This document shows positions 45,601 to 56,190 of a stretch of 64,000 bases of DNA, piece by piece (within the stretch, counting starts at the first letter, position 1; every line of letters begins with the position of its first letter). Location of the stretch: contig JALGPY010000002.1 in NCBI GenBank assembly GCA_023055425.1, positions 137,449,927 to 137,513,926 on the forward strand. The letters run 5' to 3'. Below the pieces are notes generated by a model. The model was not told the DNA's origin. It made no database searches and saw only the letters and a program-made list of their open reading frames with translations. The DNA comes from Linanthus parryae (taxonomy: Eukaryota > Streptophyta > Magnoliopsida > Ericales > Polemoniaceae). Position numbers and translations under genes: made by a program.

Positions 45601-46951
45601 ATTCGCCGTTGGTTAGTAGACAAATGCGGAGAACCCTCAGGTAATTATTTGAGTGATACGCATGTACTAGGCTTTAGCAACTTGAGGCAGAATCATGACT
45701 GGTTTATTCGCATCCCAGGTCACGCTCCTCTTACAGACTTGCTTAGTGAGGACACACTGATAGGGCATGGTTCCACGTCCTTAGTGTATGATGAAGATAC
45801 CTCAATCCCACCTTCGCGTGGAGGTGCTTATTCTTAGCTTTAGTAAAGATAGCAAGTTAACTTATAGCGCAAGTTACCTCATATCATCGCATTTAATGTC
45901 GCAGGTCATGCTGAGGAGCCTGAGCTGGAGCAGAGAAGTCAGCCTTCTGCGTCCTATGTTCCAATTCCGAGCTCCCATACCGAGAAGCCCGTCGCAGCTG
46001 CTGACCACGCGGGTGAGCCTCTCGAGGACATCATCGAACTTTCCGACGATGCTGGGACAGATGCTGTGCTGATGGATGAAGATGTCCATACTGGTGCTGA
46101 GGAAGTAAGGACAAGTGCTGCTAATGTTTTCGCATCTGAGAGCGTTCTTCGCCAAGCGACTTCGGCTGTCCCTTCGCCTCCGGCGATGACTGAGTCAGAG
46201 GCACCCATTCCTGCGTGGAGCATTTGGGGCTCGCAGGTTGGGAATGCAGTCGCAGCTGGTGCGGCCTACACTCTTCCTCCTGACTACGAGAGATTGGAGC
46301 TCGCAGCCGATAGGAGAGCTATGGAGCGAGGGCAATCTTTGAACAACCCGGCAGCCCGCATTCCTTCTCTTCATGAGATTCTGGAAGGAACTGGTAAGTA
46401 GAGCTTTACTGTTCGCACGTCGCATTATTCGCTTGCGAGTTTTGACATCATAACTTATTTTTGACGCCTCCTCAGGTTTGAAGCAAACCGATGTAGACTG
46501 GGTGGTTCGAATGCGTCTGACCTACCCGCAGTCGTTTGTGAGATCTCTGGAGATAGGGCCCTTCGACAGGAGGCTGTTTCTTACTGAAGCCATCTGGATT
46601 TTGGAGCAGCTATCTGCGGCTACGTCTGCGACCATTTCGGTCTAGAGTGCTGAATTGCTATGTGGCATGTGCCAAAATCTCGTGACCAAAGTCCAAGGCA
46701 GAATGGGCTTCAAGTTTCTTATGAACAGAGTCACGCTGATTCGCGCAGCTGTAACTTTGAAGCTCGGCCACCAGAATCTCGCAGCTGAGAAGCAGAAGGT
46801 GGAGCAGTAGAAGCAAAAGGTTGATGAAGCTCTGAAGCTGTATCATGAGATGAATGCTAGGTGCGAGCTACTAAAGCAAGAAGTGGAACAGGTAGAGAAG
46901 CTGAGCGAGCAGTTCGAGCCCCAAGACTCCTTAATCAAGAATTTGCTTTGA
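42659..46951 (+). pseudogene. Antisense six-exon plant mobile domain gene, E2 copy
   Basis: Exons: 42659-44540, 44614-45091, 45152 (or 45170)-45640, 45719-45823, 45905-46393, 46476-46951, in total about 1300 codons. The PMD covers about residues 100-440 (HTFHF 152-156, TLEDV 164-168, then LCAFLYAWLSRYLIDG and MWVFERWPS). Then come a basic patch VKRPRQK, acidic runs, a charged helix (AAERRRRREEEELERVKQ), IIELSDD and a C-terminal coiled coil. Lesions: a seven-A run at 43406-43412 (one extra A), and CAG to TAG at 46643-46645 and 46808-46810. The exon 3 acceptor AG is TG here, and an in-frame AG lies 18 bp upstream. Exons 4 and 6 have the same lengths as in E1. Function is inferred only from PMD relatives, which act in silencing and genome maintenance. 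Confidence 0.82.
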
Positions 46952-47369
46952 TTTTCGAATTTTGCAAAAATAGCAAGAAAATGGCTGGAACATTAATGTA
47001 ATGTCTTGAACATTAATGTAATGTTGCTAGGGTTTCTCCCCCCTTTTTTTCCAACAAAAACAATGAATTTTCCCGTTTTGCCCTTTTTCGAGATTTGATT
47101 GGATATTTCTGTGCATATCCAATTATGACATCAACAATTAATACTCTGCTTGATTTTCGCGCTAATTTCTCGGCAGATAAGCACGCTTTCGTTGGGAAGT
47201 CCATCCGAATCATGACTATCCGTCATTTATTAGGATACGCAACTGAATCGTCGTAGCCTTTAGTAGGGTAATTGATTGTTACCGCTTTTCAAGGCGTAAG
47301 TGATTGAACTTACCCTCTTTTTGAATTCTGTTGACTCATCTTTGGCAACCGAAGAGTCTGTACAGGGTC

Positions 47370-47377
47370 TATATAAA
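47370..47377 (+). promoter_or_regulatory. TATA box of the second antisense ORF (E2)
   Basis: TATATAAA, 36 bp before the ATG at 47413. The spacing and the intervening CTATTTGGGTTCTTCAT are the same as in E1. Confidence 0.6.
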
Positions 47378-47412
47378 CCCTGTCCTTGCTATTTGGGTTC
47401 TTCATCCCAAAA

Positions 47413-47760
47413 ATGTGCTTTGCCGTGAGTCCTTACGACTGTTGGCTTCAACGCTTATTTTTCGTTGATTCATGGCAACTTCAAGTTGTGAATCCTGAGT
47501 TTGCGCTTTGTGCTGTAGAAATAGTTTCCAAGATCCACTTTATGAGGCTTATTGCTCTTTATAACCATCATAAAGAAGATGCAGATAATATCTCATGTGT
47601 GTTCGAAGAAATTTCTTCGTGTGTTATGTGTGCAGGTCATGTTTCCGGCCGCCTCGTGGCGAGGTGCAGCGCCGAAGTGACCGTGCTACCGTCTCGTAAT
47701 GAACGGGGGAATTCTTCTTCAGCATCCCTGGAGAAGAATCCATCGCCTTTACGTTTGTGA
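47413..47760 (+). CDS. Conserved 115-codon antisense ORF, unknown function (E2)
   Basis: Encodes 115 residues beginning MCFAVSPYDCWLQR, gap-free against the E1 copy. Conserved blocks are WLQR, VDSWQLQVV, HKEDADN, EE and GHVSGRL. The C-terminal 20 residues are the most variable. I do not recognise the family. It lies just 3' of the PMD gene in the same direction with its own TATA box, so the two may form an antisense gene pair. The upstream in-frame ATG at 47386 falls between the TATA box and the conserved start, so 47413 is preferred. Confidence 0.5.
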   Translation: MCFAVSPYDCWLQRLFFVDSWQLQVVNPEFALCAVEIVSKIHFMRLIALYNHHKEDADNISCVFEEISSCVMCAGHVSGRLVARCSAEVTVLPSRNERGNSSSASLEKNPSPLRL

Positions 47761-48339
47761 GCTCGGGGTGGTTAACTGTCGCGTTCATCCCCGTCTACAA
47801 GGAGCCCTTGCCCTTTGGAGCTTCTCCTTGTCTGTGGATCGCCGGAACCGGTGGTTCCTTGGGCAAATGTTATGGGGTGCAGATCTGACAACGGTCTTGT
47901 CGAATACTGGGATCTTGAGCGTATGGCTTCATGTGGCTCTTTTTAGAGCAAGATCCCCCCTGCTACAGATGTTCACCCGCAGATCTGCGTGTTGCGCAGC
48001 CGGTGTTGAGACCGGTGGGTTCATCCTTTTCTAGTCGGAATTCCCGTAGTGTGTTTCTGGCTTGTCAGCCACTTTTCGAATGTATTGTAAGCCATGTTGG
48101 CTGCGTAGTTAGATTCGAGCTTTTCACTTGTAAGCTACTATCTAGACAGATAAATTGTAAGTCATTTGACTCGTAATGATAAATAGCCTTTTGTATTATC
48201 TGCTGTCTCTTTACAACAAAATACAATTTCGCATGCGTTTCGGCTTATTTCGCCTTGCATAATGCTATGTAATGGTTTCGCATTTGCGATATATTAATTC
48301 GCTGATGCTTCGCTAGATCGTTCGAGATCATATTTTCGC
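47761..48339. other. Untranslated spacer before the repeat array (E2)
   Basis: Collinear with 12838-13419 of E1 with many substitutions and small indels. It shares CTAGACAGATAAATT and TTGTATTATCTGCTG-like words. No conserved frame, so probably non-coding. Confidence 0.5.
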
Positions 48340-49600
48340 AGCTGTGTCATCCTGGCAGATGGGCCTGTAGTTGGCCTTTGTGGATCGTTTAAGATCATCT
48401 TCACAATGTTGCAAGTTGCTATCGTGGCAGATAGTCTTTAGTAGATCAGTTGAGATCGTGAAATTGTGCGAGTTGCTATCGTTGCAGATAGGCTTTACTA
48501 GAAGATCGATCGGGATCATCTTTTAGCATTCGTACGAGCTATTATCGCAATAGAGGATCAAATAAGCTCATGTGCATGTGAATTGCCATCGTGACAGATA
48601 GGCTTTAAAGATCAATTAAGATCGCATTTGTATGTGTTGTTATCGTGGCTGATAGACTTTAGAAGATTAGTCAGGATCGCATTTAGGCAGGCTGCTATCG
48701 CAAGAGATAGGCTTATATGATCAATCAAGATCGCATTTGCACAAGCTGCTATCGTAAGAGATAGGCTTTAAATGATCAATTAAGATCGTATTTGCACAGG
48801 CTGCCATCGTAAGAGATAGGATTTAAATGATCAATTAAGATCGCGTTTTCACAGGCTGCTATCGTAAGAGATAGGCCTTAAATGATCAATTAAGATCGCA
48901 TTTGCATAGATTGCCATCGTAAGAGATAGGCTGTAAATGATCAATTAAGATCGCATTTGCATAGATTGCTATCGTAAGAGATAGGCTTTAAATGATCAAT
49001 TAAGATCGCATTGGCATAGGCTGCTATCGTAAGAGATAGGCTTAGATGATCACTTAAGATCGCATAGGCTGCTATCGCGAGAGATAGGCTTAGATGATCA
49101 CTTAAGATCGCATAGGCTGCTATCGCGAGAGATAGGCTTAGATGATCACTTAAGATCGCATAGGCTGCTATCGCGAGAGATAGGCTTAGATGATCACTTA
49201 AGATCGCATTTGCATAGGCTGCTATCGTAAAAGATAGGCTTAGATGATCACTTAAGATCGCACAGGCTGCTATCGCGAGAGATAGGCTTAGATGATCACT
49301 TAAGATCGTATTTGCTGCTATCGCGAGAGATAGGCTTAGTTGATCACTTAAGATCGCATTTGCATAGGCTGCTATCGTAAAAGATAGGCTTAGATGATCA
49401 CTTAAGATCGCACAGGCTGCTATCGCGAGAGATAGGCTTAGATGATCACTTAAGATCGTATTTGCTGCTATCGCGAGAGATAGGCTTAGTTGATCACTTA
49501 AGATCGCATTTGCATAGGCTGCTATCGTAAGAGATAGGCTTAGTTGATCACTTAAGATCGCACTTGGACAGATTGCTATTGCGGCGAATAAACCATGATT
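48340..49600. repeat. Tandem repeat array in the E2 3' region
   Basis: About 25 units. Left units are near 54-57 bp and diverged, and a run from about 49033 to 49200 has a 48-bp period. From 49201 a 150-bp block of three units is duplicated exactly (49201-49350 equals 49351-49500). Every unit carries GATC-N6-GATC-like and GCTATC-N6-GATAGG words. The array is more than twice the length of the E1 array, so it expands and contracts quickly. Confidence 0.92.
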
Positions 49601-49647
49601 AACAGTAATAACAAATTGAATAGAGCAACATAAACAGCTAGAAATGT

Positions 49648-49730
49648 GAACTTCTCATTTGGGAGAATTCTTTTATTATAACGCTCTCATATGGGAGAGA
49701 TGGGATTACAATCCTCTCATATGGGGGAGG
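49648..49730. repeat. Three consecutive short hairpins next to pol (E2)
   Basis: GAACTTCTCATTTGGGAGAA, CTCTCATATGGGAGAG (49684-49699) and CCTCTCATATGGGGGAGG (49713-49730). Same order and spacing as in E1 although the sequences differ, which points to a kept structure just 3' of pol. Confidence 0.65.
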
Positions 49731-49799
49731 AGATTGTGTAAATCGTAGCCATACAGGATATCAAGCAACGTTATAATAAAACGCATGAAATGAGAGAAG

Positions 49800-52700
49800 T
49801 CAGGGGTAGTACTTCTTAATCCAGCGCATGTTGACTGAACTCGGAGTAGAGGTTGTGTCGTGCAACCTTCGTATGCTGCAGTAGCCACTGTCAAAGACTT
49901 CTGTGACTTCAAAGGGTCCTTCCCAGTTGGCTGCGAACTTCGGGTGAGTCGCTTCTCGCATGCAGTGATCAGATGCGCGCAAGACCAAGTCTCCGACTGC
50001 GAAATCTCTTCGCTGGACCGTCTTGTTGTAGGCGCGAGCGATTCTCTCCTGGTATCGCTTATTGGTTCCCTTGGCTTGTTCTCGCTTTTCCTCCAGCAAG
50101 ATTAAGTCGTGATCGCGTTGATTTTCATAGAGTGCATGGAAGGCCAGCCTTGCCGAGTTGACTCTAACCTCCGCAGGTACTACAGCTTCGGCTCCATAAC
50201 ATAGCAGAAATGGTGAGGCCCCTGTGGGTGTCCTTGGAGAAGTTCGGTAAGCCCACAGAGCTATGCTTAGAGAGTCGGCCCACTTCTTGTGGTCATCTGC
50301 GACCATCTTGCTCAAAATTCTCAGCATTGTTTTGTTAGTCGCTTCAGCTTGTCCGTTTCCCTTTGGGTAATAAGGGGTAGAACATATCTGCCTGATATTG
50401 TACTCCGCTAATTTCGCAGCTACCTGGCGATTAACAAAAGGAGTACCGTTATCTGAAAGAATGGTGTTTGGGATTCCGAACCTGCATATGATGCTTTCCT
50501 GGATGAAATTGACCACAGCCAGCGCATTTGCCGTCTTTAGCGGTATTGCTTCCACCCACTTGGTGAACAGCTCAGTTGCGGTGAGAATGAAATGATTCCC
50601 GTGCGACGTCGGTCGGATGGGACCGATAAAGTCTAGAGCCCATGTGTGAAATGGCCATGGCGTCCCTAGTGCATGTAGATCCACAGCGGGAGCGTGCACT
50701 AGGTTCCCTTTGAATTGGCATTCCTGGCAGTGTCGTACTTTGGTGCGGCAATCGACCTCCATCGTGGGCCAGAAATACCCGATTGAGAGGAGTTGTCTGC
50801 ATAGTTTCGCACCTCCTTGGTGTTCCACCTGATGAGAAAGGTCCATGACTTCTTGTGCTTCTCTGCCGTCTAGACATCGCAGCAAGTTGCCCTCGTGACC
50901 TCTTTGCCAAAGCAGGTTTTCCTGTACCACGTATCGAGACGCTTTCCTTTTCAATTTTTCGGCTTCTTTTCTTAACTCGGGTACGGTGCCCTGGGTGAGG
51001 AAATCAAATAGTGGCTTCCTCCAGTCCGTGTCGTCATCGGTCAGGGCGATGAGTAGAGAATCTTTGATTAGTGCGCAACTTTCGCACTTCCCTTGTATCA
51101 GGGCTGCGGCTATTGACATGTCTGGCCAATGGATGCCATATCTCTGAGCCTTCCTGTAGATTGACACCTCGCTTTCTCCACAAGCGTGTTGGTGAATCTT
51201 TTCTAACAGCTGTTGTCCCTCCTGCTCGGAGACGCATCGCATGAGTATTCCGCCAGGCCCCTTGTAGTAGAGGGTGTTATCGTGGATGCAGTATCCTTTT
51301 GTCAGTGCCCAGCTTTCGCTGCTGGTGCCTTTCGTAATAGCTTGTAGGATTGCTTTCCGCCAGTCTGCGTCATCCATGTGTTCGTCGTCGCACGCATCTT
51401 CTGTCAATGCCGACGATGTTCGCACTTCAATGGAAATCCTTGCGGGGCATTTGTCTATGCTGACCTTAGACCCCAAGGTTGCTAAGGCGTCCGCGTGCCT
51501 GTTGTCTGCTCGGGGCTTGTGCTCGTACTTCACATCGCAGAATTGCTGCATCAGCTTTTGTACTAGGGTGCGATAAGACAGGAGGTTGATCTCCTTCAAA
51601 CCATATTCGCCCGAGGCTTGCTTAACAATCAGCTTGGAATCTCCCATGACCGTTAAGTTGCTTACTTCCAAAGCTCTCGCCGCACGGAGCCCTACAATGA
51701 GAGCCTCGTATTCTGCTTCGTTGTTTGTGACTGCGAAGTTGAGCTTTGCGGACATCTGTATGACTTCCCCATCTGGCTTTGTCAAGACTATCCCAATGCC
51801 TCCGCCTTTCCGGGTTGACGAACCGTCGAAGTGGAGAGTCCAATAGGGCACGTCGATTGCGTAGATTTCAGGGCCTTCGAGCTCTTCTTCGATCACGGGT
51901 TCGTGGCTGTCGTCGGGGAACTGTGCCAACAGATCCGCTACCGCCTGCGACTTGATCGCTCGCGGTCGTACGCATGTGATATCGTATTGGGAAATGGTCA
52001 TGTACCATTTCGCCAGCCTCCCTCCCGGAGTAGTGTGAGTTAGCAAGTATCTTATGGGGTCACTCTTGGTGACCACTACTACTTTGTGTGATGCAAAATA
52101 GTGTTTCAACTTCTCTATCACAAAGAATAAGGCAAGGCAATGACGTTCGATGTCTGTGTACCTTGATTCAGCAGGCTGCACGATGCGAGAGATGTAGTAG
52201 ATAGGCCTCTCCTGGCCTTCATACTCCTGAGCCAAGAGCGCTCCTATAGATCTCCTCGTAGATGTCAGATATAGCAGAAGCGGTGATCCCAGTTGAGGTG
52301 CGATCATTATCTTTGATGACGTGAGTAAATCCTTCAGCTTTCCGAACGCAGCTTCGTGCTCCGGAGCCCAATTGTACGCGGCGTCCTTCTTGAGAAGAGT
52401 GCTGAAACAGCATGTGATTTCGGCAATTGCTGGGATGAATCTCAGCAGATAGGATAGCTTTCCTAAAAATGTCTTTAATGCACTCTGATCATGGGGTGGC
52501 GTCATGCCAGTGATAGCTGATACTTTCGCGGGGTCGGGCTCGATCCCTTGGCGATGAACCACACATCCCAAGAATTTCCCTGATGTCACCCCGAACGCGC
52601 ATTTCATGGGATTCATCTTCAGTTGAAAGCGCCTGCATCTATTAAACACCTTTCGCAGATCTGCGAGGTGGTCTGCTTCGTGCTTGGATTTAACCACCAG

Positions 52701-53537
52701 GTCATCCACATAGAATTCCACTTCTTTGTGCATCATGTCGTGGAATAGAGCCATCATGGCCCGCTGATAGGTCGCGCCCGCGTTCTTAAGACTGAACGGC
52801 ATCACTGTGTAGTTGAATACCCCTACAGGAGTAATGAACGCTGTTTTCCGCGCATCTTCGGGATCCATCTTGATTTGGTTGTATCCGCTGAAGGCGTCCA
52901 TGAAACTGAACATGCGATGACCCGCTGTTGAGTCGATAAGCAAATCGATGTTGGGCAGTGGGAAATCGTACTTAGGGCAGAAGCGATTGAGGTCTCGGAA
53001 GTCCACGCAGATGCGGAGCTGTCCGTTCTTCTTCACCACTGGCACGATGTTGGCCAGCCATGTGGGATGATGATTCGGCTCTATGAACTTGGCATCCAGG
53101 AGTTTGACAATCTCCTACTTGATCTTCACGTTAAGCTCCGGCCTGAAGCTTCTCGTGCTCTGCTTGACCGGTTTAGACCCAGGGATGATGTCTAAACGGT
53201 GCATGGTGATGCTTGTATCCAGACCTGGCATCTCATCATACTCCCATGCGAACACATCCTTCTATTCAGTTAGGAGCTGTAGCAGCCCTTGTTCTTCTTC
53301 GCTTGTGAGATCTGCGCTCAGGAAGACTGGCCTTTTCTTTTCCTCGTTCGGGCTGAGGAACACTTCTTTCAGCTCTTGCTTTTGCGGTCTTGGCCTGTCT
53401 TCCATGCATTCAGGCGCTTCTTTGAGTTTCTCGTCTGGAGTGCCCTGTGTTGGCTCTTCCGTCAGCGCAATTTGCTCGATTTGATTGATTTGCCCAGGGA
53501 TATCCCCATGCCCGCGTGAGGACATCCCCGCGCACCT
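49800..53537 (-). pseudogene. E2 pol: RT, two RNase H domains, duplicated zinc module, integrase
   Basis: Numbering from the codon at 53045 (1081 codons, open to 49800). RT has YVDD at 112-115. The gypsy-type RNase H is at about 255-335. The archaeal-type RNase H is at about 400-525, with D407, E445 and D469. A first zinc-like module (about 560-657) has C654/C657, and a second (about 671-776) has H738, H742, C773 and C776. The integrase core has D805, D865 and E901, with the canonical 35-residue gap. A C-terminal GPFEV-type domain ends the frame. Upstream in the same frame are TGA 53538-53540 (shared with E1), TAG 53262-53264 (TAC in E1) and TAG 53115-53117 (CAG in E1). The last two would stop RT synthesis. 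Double RNase H is diagnostic of the Tat lineage. Confidence 0.9.
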
Positions 53538-56150
53538 TCATATGCGGTAGCATTTCTTCCCATTGGCGTAGAAGCTCTCTATCTCCTTGCCCTCGGGGTC
53601 ATGCTTTGCGATCCTCTTCAGAGTGTACACGTTCTTTCGATGATATGCGATACGCGGCGCCTCTTCGCGTGTAGGCGGCTTTTCCTTGGCATCTTCCCTC
53701 GTCACCATTACCCCTGCAGGTGACTGGTCCTTGATGTCCTCCCAGAGAGGCAAAGGAGTAGGGTTGAATGGTCCGGGTGTTTGCTCATCTGCCATCTCAG
53801 TGAACCACACCGCCTCGCTGAGATGTGCTTCGTCCAAGTTGAACGGGTTTGTCGAAGCCGGTATCTCGACTATTCTGTCGTTCCAGATAGCTTTCATAAC
53901 CTGGTGAGCCGTCGAAGGGACTGCGTCGAAGCGATGAATCCAGGCTCGACCTATAATCATGTGGTATGTGGTGTTCGCGTCTATGACATAAAACTTCGCT
54001 GAGCACTTGATTTTGCCAATTTGAACGCCCAGGCGGATCCATCCGATTGTCATTCTAGAGTCACTTCCGAATCCCACCAGCGGAGATGGACGCCTGACTA
54101 CCTTATGTTCGGGGATCCCTGCTAGCCTCAGTGTGTGGAGCGGAACAACGTTGACCGCTGCTCCTCCATCGACGAACGCTCGTTTGAACTCGACGCCATT
54201 GATGATGGCGGTCACGTACAGAGGTCTCTGGTGGCTCGCATCCGTCTTCTTGTCGCTGGCAGAAAAGGTCATAATCTTTTCCGTAGAGCGGGATGCCCTG
54301 ATGACTTTCCCGTTGGAGACTACAAGGTCCTCCTCGTAGTCCTCTGCTATCCTCAAAATCGCTTTCGTCATATCAGTCCGGCACTTCTCGGAGAAATTCA
54401 TCTCGTCGAAGAATTTGTTGAAGCCATGCGACCCTTTCATGCGGTCGGCACGTTCATCCTCTGTGTCCATGCTATAGTCTTCGTCTTCATGAACCTCGGC
54501 GACGATGGGCAGGCCATCCTCTGCGACTTCTTCCAAATCGACGATCAAGATCATGGCGACCTCTTTGCCCTTCGAGCCCGGTTCCGCATGCGCGGGAAGC
54601 GGGTTGTTGCGCACGTCCTTCCGGTGAACGCTGACGATGAGCTCGCCGTTCTTCATCTGTTGATCGAACGCGAACCTGAGTTTCTTGCACTCGGCGGTGG
54701 GATGCATGACCTTGCCGTGGTATTCGCACCACTTAGGGTCCCTCACCATCTCCTTGGAGGGTGTTTTCTCGAGCGGTGGCAGGACGCCGTCCTTGCGCCA
54801 CTGTCTGCAGAGGTCACTCGCTTCCTCTACCGAGCATGGCAGAGGCGGTACATCGAAGTTCGCAACCTTCGCTTGTTTCTGGGGCGAAACTGTATTGACC
54901 TCAGCTTCACGTCCCCGCTTGTAGCTAAACCTCCCGATCTTGTAAGTAGTGCCGCTCACAGGTCGCTCTGGAGCGCTCTTCTTTTTCTGTCTCTCGACTA
55001 TAGGCTCGATATTCTTCGTGCATTCGATTAGCTTTGAAAATGTAGGTGTTTGCAAATTGATTAGCATACCTTTGTATTCATCTCGCATGCACTGAAGGCA
55101 TATCTCTACGAGCCGGCTTTCAGGCATTGGATCTTTGCACTCCAAGGATTTCGCCCTGAATTTCTTGATGAAAGTGATTCCGTCCTCTTCGCGCTTCTGG
55201 TACATCCGCGAGAGATGGATCATCGTCACCTTTTCTTCCATCTGGAAGAACTTGGTGTAGAACTTCTGGACCATGTCGTCCCAAGTCTTCACGGATCCGG
55301 CCTCCAATGTTCGGTACCATTTGTATGCTACGTTCCCAAGAGATTTTGGGAACTCTCGCATCAGCAGTTTGGGATCAGCTCCGTACGGACCCATGACATC
55401 AATGAAACGCATGACATGCTCATGAGCGTTTCCGTTGACATCTTCGAACTTATCCCATTCAGGAGCCTTGTACCCCACCGGGTTAGGCATGAGATAGATT
55501 TCCCGTGGAATGGGTGGATCGTTGTCTAGCTTTGGGATAATGGTATCCGCGAATGACTGATGAGCCAGAATAGTGTCCACGCGCTTCTGCAAAGACGTCA
55601 TGCATTCTGGAATGCTCCCCTCGGTAGCTGACGGAGGGGTTGCCGCAGGCGGTGGCGACACATACGCCGCCGGAGGATTGGGAGCATACTGACTACCCGC
55701 ATTTCCCCAGATCATCGTTGGGGGAGGTAAAGGGTACTGCAGAGTTGGGTTGGACGCCAAAGCCGAGGGCTGAGGAGCGTGAGCGGCAGGAGGCAGCATC
55801 TGTGCCGTCGATCCCTGAACCGAAGGCAGCTGCGTAGCAGACGGTGGAGTCTGCAGATGAGAGTTGGGAAGTGCGGTTGACACTCCCAATCCTGGAGCGG
55901 TAGGGGTTCCTCCTCCCTGAGAGACAGCGGCGGCTGATGAAGGGTTTGGCGCAAGGGTACCCAGAACGGCCAAGATTTGTTCTAATTGCGCAGATTGAGA
56001 CTTGAGAGCTTTCGCCTGACTTTGGACAGTGGTGTCCAAAGACTCTAACGTCGGTGCCTCGCCGGGGGTCGTTGGAGTACGGCGGGTCTCGTCTCCCGAG
56101 GGAGTTTCGGTGGAAGGCGATCGGTTGCTGACATCATCCTCCTGAGACAT
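53538..56150 (-). CDS. E2 gag-protease polyprotein
   Basis: An intact 870-codon ORF from ATG 56150 (MSQEDDVSN), 20 bp inside the primer site. A Pro/Ser/Thr-rich N-terminal third is followed by the gag capsid domain (DVNGNAHEHVMRFID, YKWYRTLEAGSVKTWDD, MYQKREEDGITFIKKF). Next is a knuckle-like CEYHGKVMHPTAEC, in which His replaces a cysteine as in other Tat gags. Then comes an aspartic protease with FVDGGAAVNVV (DGG in place of DSG/DTG) and a C-terminal linker. It ends NGKKCYRI-TGA in frame with pol. Antisense ORFs of up to 298 codons over this region are shadows. Confidence 0.9.
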   Translation of the reverse strand: MSQEDDVSNRSPSTETPSGDETRRTPTTPGEAPTLESLDTTVQSQAKALKSQSAQLEQILAVLGTLAPNPSSAAAVSQGGGTPTAPGLGVSTALPNSHLQTPPSATQLPSVQGSTAQMLPPAAHAPQPSALASNPTLQYPLPPPTMIWGNAGSQYAPNPPAAYVSPPPAATPPSATEGSIPECMTSLQKRVDTILAHQSFADTIIPKLDNDPPIPREIYLMPNPVGYKAPEWDKFEDVNGNAHEHVMRFIDVMGPYGADPKLLMREFPKSLGNVAYKWYRTLEAGSVKTWDDMVQKFYTKFFQMEEKVTMIHLSRMYQKREEDGITFIKKFRAKSLECKDPMPESRLVEICLQCMRDEYKGMLINLQTPTFSKLIECTKNIEPIVERQKKKSAPERPVSGTTYKIGRFSYKRGREAEVNTVSPQKQAKVANFDVPPLPCSVEEASDLCRQWRKDGVLPPLEKTPSKEMVRDPKWCEYHGKVMHPTAECKKLRFAFDQQMKNGELIVSVHRKDVRNNPLPAHAEPGSKGKEVAMILIVDLEEVAEDGLPIVAEVHEDEDYSMDTEDERADRMKGSHGFNKFFDEMNFSEKCRTDMTKAILRIAEDYEEDLVVSNGKVIRASRSTEKIMTFSASDKKTDASHQRPLYVTAIINGVEFKRAFVDGGAAVNVVPLHTLRLAGIPEHKVVRRPSPLVGFGSDSRMTIGWIRLGVQIGKIKCSAKFYVIDANTTYHMIIGRAWIHRFDAVPSTAHQVMKAIWNDRIVEIPASTNPFNLDEAHLSEAVWFTEMADEQTPGPFNPTPLPLWEDIKDQSPAGVMVTREDAKEKPPTREEAPRIAYHRKNVYTLKRIAKHDPEGKEIESFYANGKKCYRI

Positions 56151-56169
56151 GGTTGCTTTTGTTGGTAAG

Positions 56170-56187
56170 TTCACGTCGGGTTCACCA
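56170..56187 (-). promoter_or_regulatory. E2 primer binding site (tRNA-Trp)
   Basis: TTCACGTCGGGTTCACCA (plus strand) is identical to the E1 site and to the 3' end of tRNA-Trp as I remember it. Three A residues separate it from the LTR. Confidence 0.82.
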
Positions 56188-56190
56188 AAA

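Noticed and set aside
48340..49600. Regular repeats that look like a CRISPR array
   Set aside because: There are no unique spacers: units are contiguous, both parts repeat, and the array lies in a plant retrotransposon 3' region.
54135..55031. 298-codon plus-strand ORF opposite E2 gag-protease
   Set aside because: Gag-protease is intact on the other strand and recognisable by domain; the opposite frame has no family features and is not conserved in E1.
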